From Clostridium_AM sp900759715 (GTDB lineage: Bacteria; Bacillota; Clostridia; Clostridiales; Clostridiaceae): DNA of 64,000 nt. The position numbers were made by a program, and so were the translations under genes. Location: positions 62,001 to 126,000 of the forward strand of contig CAAEXF010000075.1 of the NCBI GenBank assembly GCA_900759715.1, given 5' to 3'. The notes beneath the pieces are model-generated. The model saw only the letters and a list, made by a program, of their open reading frames with translations. It was not told where the DNA came from and made no database searches. Shown in pieces: positions 25,480 to 33,825 of this stretch (position 1 is the stretch's first letter; every line of letters starts with the position of its first letter).

Positions 25480-27009
25480 TTATTCTATTTTGCCAACTAC
25501 TTTTTCAACTTCCTTTAGTAATTCTTCAGATTTAATAATTTCCTGACTATCATCGATCTCTAAATAAAGTATTCTATCATTTTCTAAAAAATTAACTTTT
25601 TTTCTCACAACTGCATATGCTGCCGCAGTGCCCTTTCCAAGCTTATCTTTGCCCTTAAAATCAGCGCCTTGAGCTGCACATACAAGCTCTGTTGCAAGAA
25701 CTCTTTGAGTATGTTTAATTATTTGACTTGCCTTCCTAGCACCAATGGTTCCAAAGCTTACATGGTCTTCTTGATTAGCACAGGTAGGTATAGAATCAAC
25801 AGAAGCTGGATGGGCAAGTATTTTATTTTCTGATACAAGAGATGCTGCGGCATACTGTGCTACCATATAACCATCATTTATCCCTGCAACCGGTGTTAAA
25901 AATGCAGGTAAATCATTTAATGCTGGATTTAGTAACCTCTCAATTCTTCTTTCAGAGACATCTGCAAGCTCTGCTACTGCAATTCCCAAAGTATCCATAG
26001 CTATTGCCACAGGCTGTCCATGAAAGTTTCCACCAGAAATAACTTCCTTCTCTTCTGAAAAAATTAACGGATTGTCCGTTGCTGAATTTATCTCTATTTC
26101 CACAACTGCTTTTACATATTCCATTGCTGGACGGCTTGCACCATGTATTTGTGGTATACATCTCAATGCATAAGCATCTTGAACTCTTTTTTCTCCCTGC
26201 CTTGTAGTAAGCTTACTTTCCTTTAAAAGATTCCGTAAGTTTTTTGCAGAAAGGATCTGGCCTTTATGCGGCCTAACTTTATGAATCTTTTCATCAAAAG
26301 CATCAACAATACCTTCTAAGGCTTCAATAGATAGAGCTGCCACAACATCTGCACTTTTCAATAAAACATAGGCATCATGCACAGCTAAGGCAGCAACTGC
26401 AGTCATAGCACAAGTTCCATTGATAAGTGCTAAACCTTCTTTCGCTACTAAACTGATTATAGGAATTTTAGCCATCTCCATAGCACTTTTCCCATTCATA
26501 ATTGTGCCATTATATTCTGCATTACCTTCACCTATCATGACAAGTACCATGTGAGCAAGTGGACATAAATCTCCGCTAGCTCCTACTGACCCCTGTTCTC
26601 TGATTAATGGATGAACTCTGCTGTTTAACATATTTATTAATGTTTCAACGGTTTCAAGTCTTATTCCTGAATGCCCCTTAGCAAGAGCATTGATTCTAAG
26701 AAGCATAATTGCTCTAGTTACTTCTACAGAAAAGTTATCTCCTGCACCAACTGCATCAGAATAAATTAAATTTTTCTGTAGTTGCTCAAGTTCTTTAGGT
26801 GATATGGCTACCTCACTAAATTTACCAAAACCAGTATTGATTCCATATATTACTTGACCTTTGTCTATTAGCTTTTCAACAGTCTTCCTCGATGTAATAA
26901 TATTTTCCTTAGCTTGTTCTGAGAGCTTTATCTTTACATCTTCTCTTGCAACCTTAACCACCTCTTCAATAGTAAGACTATTTCCATCTATTATTACAAA
27001 ATTATTCAT
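25480..27009 (-). CDS. hutH: Histidine ammonia-lyase
   Basis: The enzyme deaminates L-histidine to urocanate. The 509-residue protein contains GSVGASGDLCPLAH, whose Ala144-Ser145-Gly146 cyclises to the catalytic MIO group. It also has YGINTGFGKFS (substrate tyrosine loop), FHGQPVAIAMD and the tail SADEDHVS-like NQEDHVSFGT. The MIO motif identifies it as lyase rather than mutase family; tyrosine lyases look similar, but the hut context settles the call. GGAGGAG precedes the ATG. Confidence 0.96.
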   Translation of the reverse strand: MNNFVIIDGNSLTIEEVVKVAREDVKIKLSEQAKENIITSRKTVEKLIDKGQVIYGINTGFGKFSEVAISPKELEQLQKNLIYSDAVGAGDNFSVEVTRAIMLLRINALAKGHSGIRLETVETLINMLNSRVHPLIREQGSVGASGDLCPLAHMVLVMIGEGNAEYNGTIMNGKSAMEMAKIPIISLVAKEGLALINGTCAMTAVAALAVHDAYVLLKSADVVAALSIEALEGIVDAFDEKIHKVRPHKGQILSAKNLRNLLKESKLTTRQGEKRVQDAYALRCIPQIHGASRPAMEYVKAVVEIEINSATDNPLIFSEEKEVISGGNFHGQPVAIAMDTLGIAVAELADVSERRIERLLNPALNDLPAFLTPVAGINDGYMVAQYAAASLVSENKILAHPASVDSIPTCANQEDHVSFGTIGARKASQIIKHTQRVLATELVCAAQGADFKGKDKLGKGTAAAYAVVRKKVNFLENDRILYLEIDDSQEIIKSEELLKEVEKVVGKIE

Positions 27010-27135
27010 TACACTCCTCCCCCTTCATGCTGTTATATATTTTAAGCTTATTAATCAATATATATATAAAGTATAGATGCCTGACCTATTATCGGTATTC
27101 ATAGGGATATCCCTTCTGTACTATCAATAATTTTA

Positions 27136-27176
27136 GTTAAGAGTTAAGGAGGAAAAACCTTCATAACTCTTAACTC
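27136..27176 (-). other. Intra-operon RNA hairpin between hutU and hutH
   Basis: AGTTAAGAGTTA and TAACTCTTAACT pair perfectly over 12 bp, extended by AGG/CCT, in the 200-bp gap between hutU and hutH. There is no T-tract after it on the minus strand, so it looks more like an mRNA-stability or processing hairpin than a terminator. The remainder of the gap shows no gene. Confidence 0.6.
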
Positions 27177-27209
27177 TTACTTCTCAACTAAAAAACTATT
27201 TTCAAGCTT

Positions 27210-28916
27210 TTAGCGTGATGCTTTTCCTTCTGGACCAAAGGTAGCTGTTGGTGTCCACCATAAAGGTATCTTTATGCTATCCTCTGTAAGCTTTCCTTCA
27301 CCGTTTGCTACAGCCTTAGCTGTTTCATAGCCTGCTTGTGCATGTCTTACTACACCTATTCCAGAGTCAACAGTTAAGCATACATCTAGTCTAAAATCTG
27401 CTTCTTCAGTTCCATCTGCAATCATAGTTACCCCAGTATGAACAGCTTCACCCATTGAGTAGTTTGCCTGTATAGCAATCAAATCACACATGCCTGCACA
27501 ATTTAATAAACCATTTAAATATGGCCAGTCAGATATTAAATCACCGCCATCTTTCATATTCTCTGATTCAAAGGTTGGATTTACAATTGAGCCAGAGTCA
27601 AGATTGTCTCTTGAAAATGCTACTGGTCCCTTTAGTTCACCCTTTTTAATTAATTCATTAACTGCTAAACCAAATTTTCTTCTTTGCCCAAATCCCATAT
27701 AACATATTCTTGCTGGCAATCCCTCTATTGGTAGGTTTTTACGAGCAAGATTTATCCATCTTTCTACTAATGGATCTCCTTTGCATATTTCAAGCGCTAA
27801 ATCATCTGTTTTCTTTAAATCTTCTAGATCTCCTGATATACAGGTCCATCTAAAAGGTCCTCTACCTTCACAGAATAGTGGTCTTATATATGCGGATACA
27901 AAGCCTGGTATCTGTAATGCTTCTTCTCTAGGCATTCCAGCATCCATACACTCTTTTCTTATACTTGTTCCATACTCAAATACTTCTACGCCCTTCTTAG
28001 AAAATGCAATCATTGCTCTTAATTGACGTTTCATAGTTTCTCTTGCATCCTGTAAGTATGCATTTCTGTCTCTAACTCTATATTCATCTGCCTGTTCTCC
28101 AGTATACCCTGATGGTATGTAGGAGATTGGATCATGACATGGGCACATTTCACTTATAATATCTGGCATAAACCCTTTATCATAGGCTTCCCAGTATATG
28201 TCCGCTGCGTTGCCTACTACGGCTACTGCTAATGGCTCTTTCTTAGCTGCAGCTTCTTCTGCCATTTTTCTAGCTTCATCAAAAGTGTAAACAATCTTAT
28301 CCATGTAGCCTTTTTCTATACGTCTTCTTATTACTCTTTCATCTGCGTCTACTACAATAGCAACTCCACCATGCATTTTCATTGCCCAGCTCTGGTTGCC
28401 ACCCATTCCCCCTGCTCCTGCTGTAAGATAAATTCTGCCTGCTAAGCTATTGTTAAATCTTTTTATAGCAATAGCTGACAGAGTTTCAAAGGTTCCCTGT
28501 ATAACCCCCTGTGTTCCTATATATTCCCAGGGAGCTGCTGTATACTGTGCAAATATAGTAAGATTCTTGTCCTGTAAATCATAAAAAGTTGGCCAGTCTG
28601 CTTTCATAATATTTGTTGTTGCCATGACAACTCTAGGAGCTAATTTATGAGTTTTGAAAATTGCTACAGGCATACCTGATTGAACCACTAGCGTTTCATT
28701 ATCTTCTAATTCCTTAAGAGACTTAACAATAGCATGGTAAGATTCCCAGTTACGTGCGCACTTTCCATTACCACCATATATAACGAGCAATTCTGGAATC
28801 TCTGCATTTTCCATATTGTTCTCAAGCATTCTAAGAATTGTTTCCTGCTTCCATCCCTTACAGCGAAGTTCTGATCCCCTTTGAGCTTTTACTGAATAAA
28901 GTATTTCTGGTTTCAT
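27210..28916 (-). CDS. hutU: Urocanate hydratase
   Basis: The start is the ATG at 28916 (MKPEILYSVKAQRGSEL), 7 nt after AAGGGGGA; upstream in-frame ATGs lie within the promoter region. The 568-residue protein shows family motifs: LVVQSGMPVAIFKTH, NIMKADWPTFYDLQDKNL, TAGAGGMGGNQSWA (NAD binding), ADIYWEAYDKGF, CHDPISYIPSGYTGEQ and FCEGRGPFRWTC with the conserved catalytic-site cysteine/arginine region. It adds water to urocanate to form imidazolonepropionate. It is the first gene after the sigma-54 promoter. Confidence 0.95.
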   Translation of the reverse strand: MKPEILYSVKAQRGSELRCKGWKQETILRMLENNMENAEIPELLVIYGGNGKCARNWESYHAIVKSLKELEDNETLVVQSGMPVAIFKTHKLAPRVVMATTNIMKADWPTFYDLQDKNLTIFAQYTAAPWEYIGTQGVIQGTFETLSAIAIKRFNNSLAGRIYLTAGAGGMGGNQSWAMKMHGGVAIVVDADERVIRRRIEKGYMDKIVYTFDEARKMAEEAAAKKEPLAVAVVGNAADIYWEAYDKGFMPDIISEMCPCHDPISYIPSGYTGEQADEYRVRDRNAYLQDARETMKRQLRAMIAFSKKGVEVFEYGTSIRKECMDAGMPREEALQIPGFVSAYIRPLFCEGRGPFRWTCISGDLEDLKKTDDLALEICKGDPLVERWINLARKNLPIEGLPARICYMGFGQRRKFGLAVNELIKKGELKGPVAFSRDNLDSGSIVNPTFESENMKDGGDLISDWPYLNGLLNCAGMCDLIAIQANYSMGEAVHTGVTMIADGTEEADFRLDVCLTVDSGIGVVRHAQAGYETAKAVANGEGKLTEDSIKIPLWWTPTATFGPEGKASR

Positions 28917-28955
28917 TAATAAATCCCCCTTTAATTCCTTATACACTGTAATATA

Positions 28956-28971
28956 AGCAACCTTCATGCCA
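28956..28971 (-). promoter_or_regulatory. Sigma-54 (-24/-12) promoter of the hut operon
   Basis: On the minus strand the sequence TGGCAT-GAAGG-TTGCT matches the RpoN consensus TGGCAC-N5-TTGCW with one change, with the required spacing between GG and GC. It lies about 40 bp upstream of the hutU start, leaving a short leader. The gene upstream encodes a sigma-54-dependent activator, which makes this assignment strong. Confidence 0.85.
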
Positions 28972-28992
28972 GAAAATATATTGCGCAAAAAA

Positions 28993-29020
28993 ATAAAGCC
29001 TTTTAATCCAAAGGCTTTAT
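28993..29020 (-). terminator. Terminator after the sigma-54 activator gene
   Basis: ATAAAGCCTTT and AAAGGCTTTAT pair around a 6-nt loop and are followed on the minus strand by TTTTTTTGCGC. It ends the activator transcript just before the -24/-12 promoter, so hutU expression should depend on that promoter. Confidence 0.88.
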
Positions 29021-29072
29021 AAGCTTAGTGTTTTCCTAAATGTACAAAAAGTTTATTGGATATCTTAGTCTC

Positions 29073-29101
29073 ATTTATTGCATAAAATTTATGCAATAAA
29101 T
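29073..29101. promoter_or_regulatory. Perfect palindrome, probable upstream activator site for the hut promoter
   Basis: ATTTATTGCAT and ATGCAATAAAT form 11-bp perfect arms with a 7-bp spacer, centred about 120 bp upstream of the -24 element. That distance and symmetry are what bacterial enhancer-binding proteins use. A half-like site ATTTTATGCA is also present near 29151-29160. Confidence 0.65.
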
Positions 29102-29178
29102 CACTTCAAGCTAACAAATTCAACGTACTAATTTTTATATTATTATCTAAATTTTATGCACTTCTTAATAATCATATT

Positions 29179-30891
29179 TTACTTGTCTGTTGGTCTTTCT
29201 ATTTTTAGCTTTTTCATTCTATACTCAAGGCTTTGTCTTATTATTCCTAAGTCCTTTGTTGCCCTGCTTATATTCCAATTATTTTTCTTCAAACTTTCCA
29301 ATATTAATTCTTTTTCAATACTCCTTAGTATATCTGGTAGTCCATGTTTACTTTTTTGAACTTTATCTATAGATATTGAACCAATCATATCCTCTCTAAT
29401 ATAATGAGGAATATCTAATATTTTTAATTCAGTTTGGGTATCTGTGGTTCTAATCATTATATTCTCTATGACATGTTCCAGTTCTCTTACATTGCCAGGC
29501 CATTTATAATCCATCATTACTTCCCTAAGTTCTTTTGACATTAATTTAATATTTTTATTAAGCATTTTATTGTATTTATTAATAAAAAATTCTACTGTAG
29601 TTACTATATCCTCTTTTCTCTCTCTAAGTGGAGGAATATACAAGCTAACACCTGCAAGCCTATAGTAAAGATCTTGTCTCAATTTATCCTCTTTAATTGC
29701 TTTTTGAGGATCTTCATTTACAGCGCTAATAATTCTACAAGAAATTGGTATAGAATTTATACCGCCTACCCTTCTAACCTTTTTTTCCTGCAATACTCTT
29801 AATAGTTTTGATTGCATTAAAATAGGCATGGAGTTAATTTCATCTAAAAATAATGTTCCTTTCCCTGCTTCTTCAAATAAGCCTGCTTGATCTACAGCGC
29901 CTGTATATGCACCTTTTACTGTACCGAACAATATACTTTCCAATAAATTTTCTGGTATAGCAGAACAATTAATATCAACAAAAGCCTCTTTATTATTTTT
30001 GCTAAAATTATGTATGCTTTGAGCAAACACTTCTTTTCCTGTGCCAGTTTCCCCTACAATTAATATGGGACTATTAACCAAAGCCATAGTCTGACTTTCT
30101 TTTATTAAATTAACCATAACACTACTATCACCTATGATATCTGTAAATATATACTGTGTACCATTTTTTTGATAATTTTTTTCATTATATTTGGATTTAC
30201 TATATAATTTACGTTTTAACTCAAGTGTTTCATGAAGCAAGGCCTGTAAACTACTTTCATTTTTACAAACAGAATATACAGCTATGGTTTCCCCATCTTT
30301 TACAATAGGATATGTGCTATAAGAAACATATTTTGCTACATCTCCCTTATATGAATGTGCCTGATATTTATCTACTATTGGAGTATTAGTCTTAAATACC
30401 TTCTGATGCTCCGAGAGCTCCGGCTTAGATTGATAACCTTCCCAAAGAAATTTACCCACTACCTCCTTTGAACTCAATTCTTCTAATTTTTCCTGTGATT
30501 TATTATATAAAACAATACGACCTTCATAATTGCTTATAATGATTCCGTCATTAATGCTATCGATTATTTTCTCTAGGCAATATATTTTCGTATCCTTATT
30601 ATTAAAATCAGTTATTTCATCTATAATAACCAGTTTATATTCTTCTTTATTCTCCTTGATATTTCTGCATTGCATTTTATACTTTTTTCCTGATAAATTA
30701 TTAATTGTAATATTTTTTACTTGATTTAGATCTACTGAAAATACATCACTAAACTTTTTCCCTAAAATCTCTTTTTCATAAGAAATTTCTTTATATAAAT
30801 CATCACTCCATATAATCCTTCCTTCTTTGTCCAATATGATTATTCCATTAACATATTCCGAAATAATATCCCCAATAGTTTTTATGTCCAT
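29179..30891 (-). CDS. Sigma-54-dependent transcriptional activator (PAS-PAS-AAA+-Fis)
   Basis: The 570-residue protein has two PAS-like sensor domains (about residues 5-100 and 108-220) and a AAA+ domain. The AAA+ domain carries GETGTGKEVFAQ, GAYTGA (the sigma-54 contact loop, normally GAFTGA) and FLDEINSMP. A C-terminal Fis-type helix-turn-helix ends NWNISRATKDLGIIRQSLEYRMKKL. It sits upstream of the hut genes on the same strand, separated by a terminator, palindrome and -24/-12 promoter. It is therefore the probable hut activator; the signal sensed by the PAS domains is unknown. Confidence 0.9.
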   Translation of the reverse strand: MDIKTIGDIISEYVNGIIILDKEGRIIWSDDLYKEISYEKEILGKKFSDVFSVDLNQVKNITINNLSGKKYKMQCRNIKENKEEYKLVIIDEITDFNNKDTKIYCLEKIIDSINDGIIISNYEGRIVLYNKSQEKLEELSSKEVVGKFLWEGYQSKPELSEHQKVFKTNTPIVDKYQAHSYKGDVAKYVSYSTYPIVKDGETIAVYSVCKNESSLQALLHETLELKRKLYSKSKYNEKNYQKNGTQYIFTDIIGDSSVMVNLIKESQTMALVNSPILIVGETGTGKEVFAQSIHNFSKNNKEAFVDINCSAIPENLLESILFGTVKGAYTGAVDQAGLFEEAGKGTLFLDEINSMPILMQSKLLRVLQEKKVRRVGGINSIPISCRIISAVNEDPQKAIKEDKLRQDLYYRLAGVSLYIPPLRERKEDIVTTVEFFINKYNKMLNKNIKLMSKELREVMMDYKWPGNVRELEHVIENIMIRTTDTQTELKILDIPHYIREDMIGSISIDKVQKSKHGLPDILRSIEKELILESLKKNNWNISRATKDLGIIRQSLEYRMKKLKIERPTDK

Positions 30892-30966
30892 GTTCCTTTT
30901 CCCCCAATAAAAATATTAAACAAACTACAGAGTATATGTCTACCTTATAGGTTCTATGTCTATATT

Positions 30967-31809
30967 CTAAATCTGAATTTCACTTCCGGTTCTAATGTAT
31001 TCAATTTTATTTCCTAAACCCTGTTTTAATTTGTTATATGCTTTCTCCCCTGTACAGTGTCCAGTATATACTTTTTCTATTTTTTCATTAATAATTTTAT
31101 TAATAATTAAATCAATCTGATCCTGTGATGTACTGAAGATATCCATTGCTGGTATTTTAGCTAAATGAAACCCTCCTATAAGTGCTTTAATATTTGTCCC
31201 TGAAAATGACTTATTAACAGCTTCTATCATATTCACAGTTCCATTATGAGAACATCCGCTAAATACACATATTCCCTCATTCTCTTTTACAACCATAATT
31301 AATTCATGTTCAAATTTATCGTTAACTATTTTATTTCCTTCTTTTACAAACAGATATTTGTTACCTTCAGGAATCTTATGATTTCTCTGTATATCTGTGA
31401 TGATAAAAATATCCTCCATTATTTCAGTAAAGTTATCAACATATTCTATCCTACTGGAGTACTTTTCAAATACTTCTTTATTTATTCCGATACTTTTCTT
31501 AAAAAGTATATTTCCTGAGTAATAGTCTCCAAAAACTTTCCTTTTCATATATACCTTTGCTCTGTCGTTTATCTTTAGAAAAGATAGAAGCCCTCCTCCG
31601 TGATCGGTATGTCCATGAGAAAGAACCACAGCATCTATATCTTTTAAATTAATTCCTAGCTTCTGTGCATTGATTATAAAATTATCAGTTTTACCAGTGT
31701 CAAATAGTATACGTTTATTGCCTTTTTCTATATATAAAGACAGTCCATGTTCATTAATCAAATTTTCTAATTCACCTTTAGTATTTTCTATAAGTACAGT
31801 TATTTTCAT
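30967..31809 (-). CDS. Metallo-beta-lactamase-fold hydrolase
   Basis: The start is the ATG at 31809, 9 nt after GAGG. The 280-residue protein has the MBL metal motif LSHGHTDHGGG (H65, H67, D69, H70), then FSGCSHNGTVNMIEAV and GGFHLAK, and a late VYTGHCTG supplying further ligands. This arrangement resembles the 7,8-dihydropterin-6-yl-methyl beta-ribofuranosylaminobenzene phosphate synthase-like group often annotated in Clostridia. The substrate is unknown. It is 75 bp upstream of the sigma-54 activator gene on the same strand. Confidence 0.82.
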   Translation of the reverse strand: MKITVLIENTKGELENLINEHGLSLYIEKGNKRILFDTGKTDNFIINAQKLGINLKDIDAVVLSHGHTDHGGGLLSFLKINDRAKVYMKRKVFGDYYSGNILFKKSIGINKEVFEKYSSRIEYVDNFTEIMEDIFIITDIQRNHKIPEGNKYLFVKEGNKIVNDKFEHELIMVVKENEGICVFSGCSHNGTVNMIEAVNKSFSGTNIKALIGGFHLAKIPAMDIFSTSQDQIDLIINKIINEKIEKVYTGHCTGEKAYNKLKQGLGNKIEYIRTGSEIQI

Positions 31810-31977
31810 ATACTTCACCCTCATATTAATATATTTAATCTAATCATATTACAAGATTTAATCAAATACAAACATTAGCTTTTTTACTTAACTGCACTTT
31901 ATAAATATATATTTAATTCGCATATCAAAATTCGCATCTGTAACTCTATATTGTTTCCAATTTTATAGCTTAAAACA

Positions 31978-32046
31978 ACTTATATTAACTTATATTTACT
32001 TATGAAATATTGACAAATTACTTATAATTCATTACAATTTACTTAT
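31978..32046 (+). promoter_or_regulatory. Promoter with phased ACTTAT repeats upstream of the DeoR-type gene
   Basis: TTGACA at 32010-32015 and TACAAT at 32033-32038 are separated by 17 bp, a good sigma-A promoter. ACTTAT occurs five times, beginning at 31978, 31988, 31998, 32020 and 32041; the spacings of 10, 10, 22 and 21 bp put all copies on one DNA face. DeoR-family repressors often bind such direct repeats, so this is a probable autoregulatory operator. Confidence 0.65.
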
Positions 32047-32075
32047 ACATCATTATAATTTCAGAGGTGATTTAC

Positions 32076-32834
32076 GTGTATCAAGAAGAGAGAATGCAGC
32101 TAATACTAGATTACTTAAGTAAAAATAAAAGAATAAGTGTAGAAGAAATATGTAAGTTATATGACGTTTCAAGGGATACTGCCCGTAGAGACTTAGTTAA
32201 CTTAGAAAAGCAAGGTGCTATTATTAGAACTCACGGTGGAGCAATACTTCCAGTACCAAATGAAGAGATAAAAAGCTATTCTGAAAGACTCCTATTTGAT
32301 GTGGAAGAAAAACATAAAATTGCTAAATTAAGCGCTTCTCTCATTAAAGAAAGAGACACTGTAATTTTAGATACTTCAACAACAGTTCAAGCTTGTGCTG
32401 AACTATTAGAAGATAAGGAATGTAATATAATTACGAACTCAATAAATGTAGCAGATATACTTTCTAAAAAGTCTAAGGTAACAACCTTTTTACTTGGAGG
32501 AAAGCTAAACAATGAACATAGATATTTATATGGAAATGCTACTATTAACATGCTATCATACTATTTTGCTGACAAAGCCTTTTTAGGAGCACTATCTATA
32601 TCTTCTAATGGAATTGCCGTTGGTGACGATGAGGATGCTGCAGTCATGCGAAAAATGGTAGAGCAGTCTAAAGAGTCTATAGTTTTAGCAGACCATAAAA
32701 AGTTCAACAAAACTGCAAACTTTAAAGTATGCGATCTTTCCGAGGTAGATTTAATAATTACCGATCAATATCCTGATGAAGAATTTATGAAAATTTTAGA
32801 TAAAAATAATGTAAATTTAATTGTAGTTGAATAA
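32076..32834 (+). CDS. DeoR/GlpR family transcriptional regulator
   Basis: The start is a GTG at 32076, 8 nt after AGAGG; the frame also runs back to a GTG at 32067 that overlaps the ribosome site. The 252-residue protein has an N-terminal winged helix (RISVEEICKLYDVSRDTARRD, with GAIIRTHGGAI) and a C-terminal DeoR sensor domain with DTSTTVQACAELL, NSINVADIL and TTFLLGGKLN. Such regulators respond to sugar phosphates. It is followed after 15 bp by a HAD sugar-phosphatase-like gene, which suggests that a phosphorylated sugar controls both. Confidence 0.9.
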   Translation: MYQEERMQLILDYLSKNKRISVEEICKLYDVSRDTARRDLVNLEKQGAIIRTHGGAILPVPNEEIKSYSERLLFDVEEKHKIAKLSASLIKERDTVILDTSTTVQACAELLEDKECNIITNSINVADILSKKSKVTTFLLGGKLNNEHRYLYGNATINMLSYYFADKAFLGALSISSNGIAVGDDEDAAVMRKMVEQSKESIVLADHKKFNKTANFKVCDLSEVDLIITDQYPDEEFMKILDKNNVNLIVVE

Positions 32835-32849
32835 TGCGAGGTGTGTGTA

Positions 32850-33731
32850 ATGAAACTTTTTGCAACAGATTTAGATGGAACTCTTTTAAATTCAAATCAC
32901 GAAGTAAGTAAAGAAAATATAGAGGCTTTAAAATTAGCTCAACAAGAAGGGGTAGAAATAGCAATTGCAACAGGTAGGACCTATTCTGATGCAATTCACA
33001 TATGCAAAAATGCAAATATTAATGCCCATATAATTTCAAATAATGGTGCTTTAGTATTTTCTAAGGAAGGAAAAAGATTAAAGTCTTCTACTATAGATAA
33101 AGAGTCCCTTGAGTATGTGCTAAATTGGCTTTATGAAAATGAATATTTTTTTGAAATATGTACAGATAAAAACTTATTTTTGCCATATGATACAAAAGCA
33201 ATACTGGAAAAAGACTTTAAAATAGCAAAAACAAATGATCCTTCTCTTCCTATGAATATCATCGGTGATATGACAAGCTTAATATTCTCTCAAGAAGGTA
33301 TTAAACTTATAAATTGTAAAGATGATATTTTAAATTCAAACTTAGATTTTTGCAGTATAACTGCTGTTTCTTTCGATAAGAACAGGCTTCAGTATGGAAG
33401 AGATCGCTATAGCAAATATAAGAATTTATCTATGGTGGTCTCATCAGAATATAACTTTGAAATGATTAATAAAAATGCATCTAAAGGTAATTCTTTAGAA
33501 TATCTAGCCAGTTACTTAGGCATTCCATTAAAAGATGTTGCGGCAATCGGTGACAATTATAATGATATATCTATGTTTAAAAAAGCCGGAATAAGTGTTG
33601 CAATGGGAAATGCCAAGGATGATATAAAAACTATATGCAGTCATGTTTCAGTGTCAAATGATCTTAATGGAGTAGCTCATTTTATTCATAAATTTATGAA
33701 TAAATTAAAGCTTAAGTCAGCGACCGCGTAA
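32850..33731 (+). CDS. Cof-type HAD-IIB family phosphatase
   Basis: The start is the ATG at 32850, 8 nt after GAGG. The 293-residue protein has the HAD catalytic motif FATDLDGTLLNS (nucleophile D7, acid D9), motif II ISNNGA, a C2B cap, and the late GNSLEYLASYLGI and AIGDNYNDISMFKKAG (motifs III and IV). Cof-type enzymes hydrolyse sugar phosphates and related compounds. It forms a two-gene unit with the DeoR regulator. The last residues (LKLKSATA) run into an inverted-repeat sequence, so the C-terminus may be extended compared with relatives. Confidence 0.9.
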   Translation: MKLFATDLDGTLLNSNHEVSKENIEALKLAQQEGVEIAIATGRTYSDAIHICKNANINAHIISNNGALVFSKEGKRLKSSTIDKESLEYVLNWLYENEYFFEICTDKNLFLPYDTKAILEKDFKIAKTNDPSLPMNIIGDMTSLIFSQEGIKLINCKDDILNSNLDFCSITAVSFDKNRLQYGRDRYSKYKNLSMVVSSEYNFEMINKNASKGNSLEYLASYLGIPLKDVAAIGDNYNDISMFKKAGISVAMGNAKDDIKTICSHVSVSNDLNGVAHFIHKFMNKLKLKSATA

Positions 33732-33756
33732 CCATTTGGGCGTAAGGTCGGACTTA

Positions 33757-33792
33757 AAGGGGTGTAAGAAAAAAATTCAACTTACACCCCTT
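33757..33792. terminator. Bidirectional terminator between the HAD gene and the anti-sigma gene
   Basis: AAGGGGTGTAAG and CTTACACCCCTT form a perfect 12-bp stem with an A-rich loop, positioned between converging genes. A weaker inverted repeat (TTAAGTC..CGACC / GGTCG.GACTTAA) lies just before it, around the HAD stop codon. Confidence 0.85.
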
Positions 33793-33825
33793 ATTTCTTA
33801 AATAGAATTTCTAAAAATAGCTCAT

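Noticed and set aside
25952..26161. Second frame within hutH
   Set aside because: Same strand but different frame, Cys/Trp-rich, no ribosome site, and fully inside a conserved enzyme gene.
31978..32046. ACTTAT repeats considered as a CRISPR-like array
   Set aside because: Units are only 6 bp with 4-16 bp between them, there are no cas genes, and they surround a promoter; an operator explains them better.
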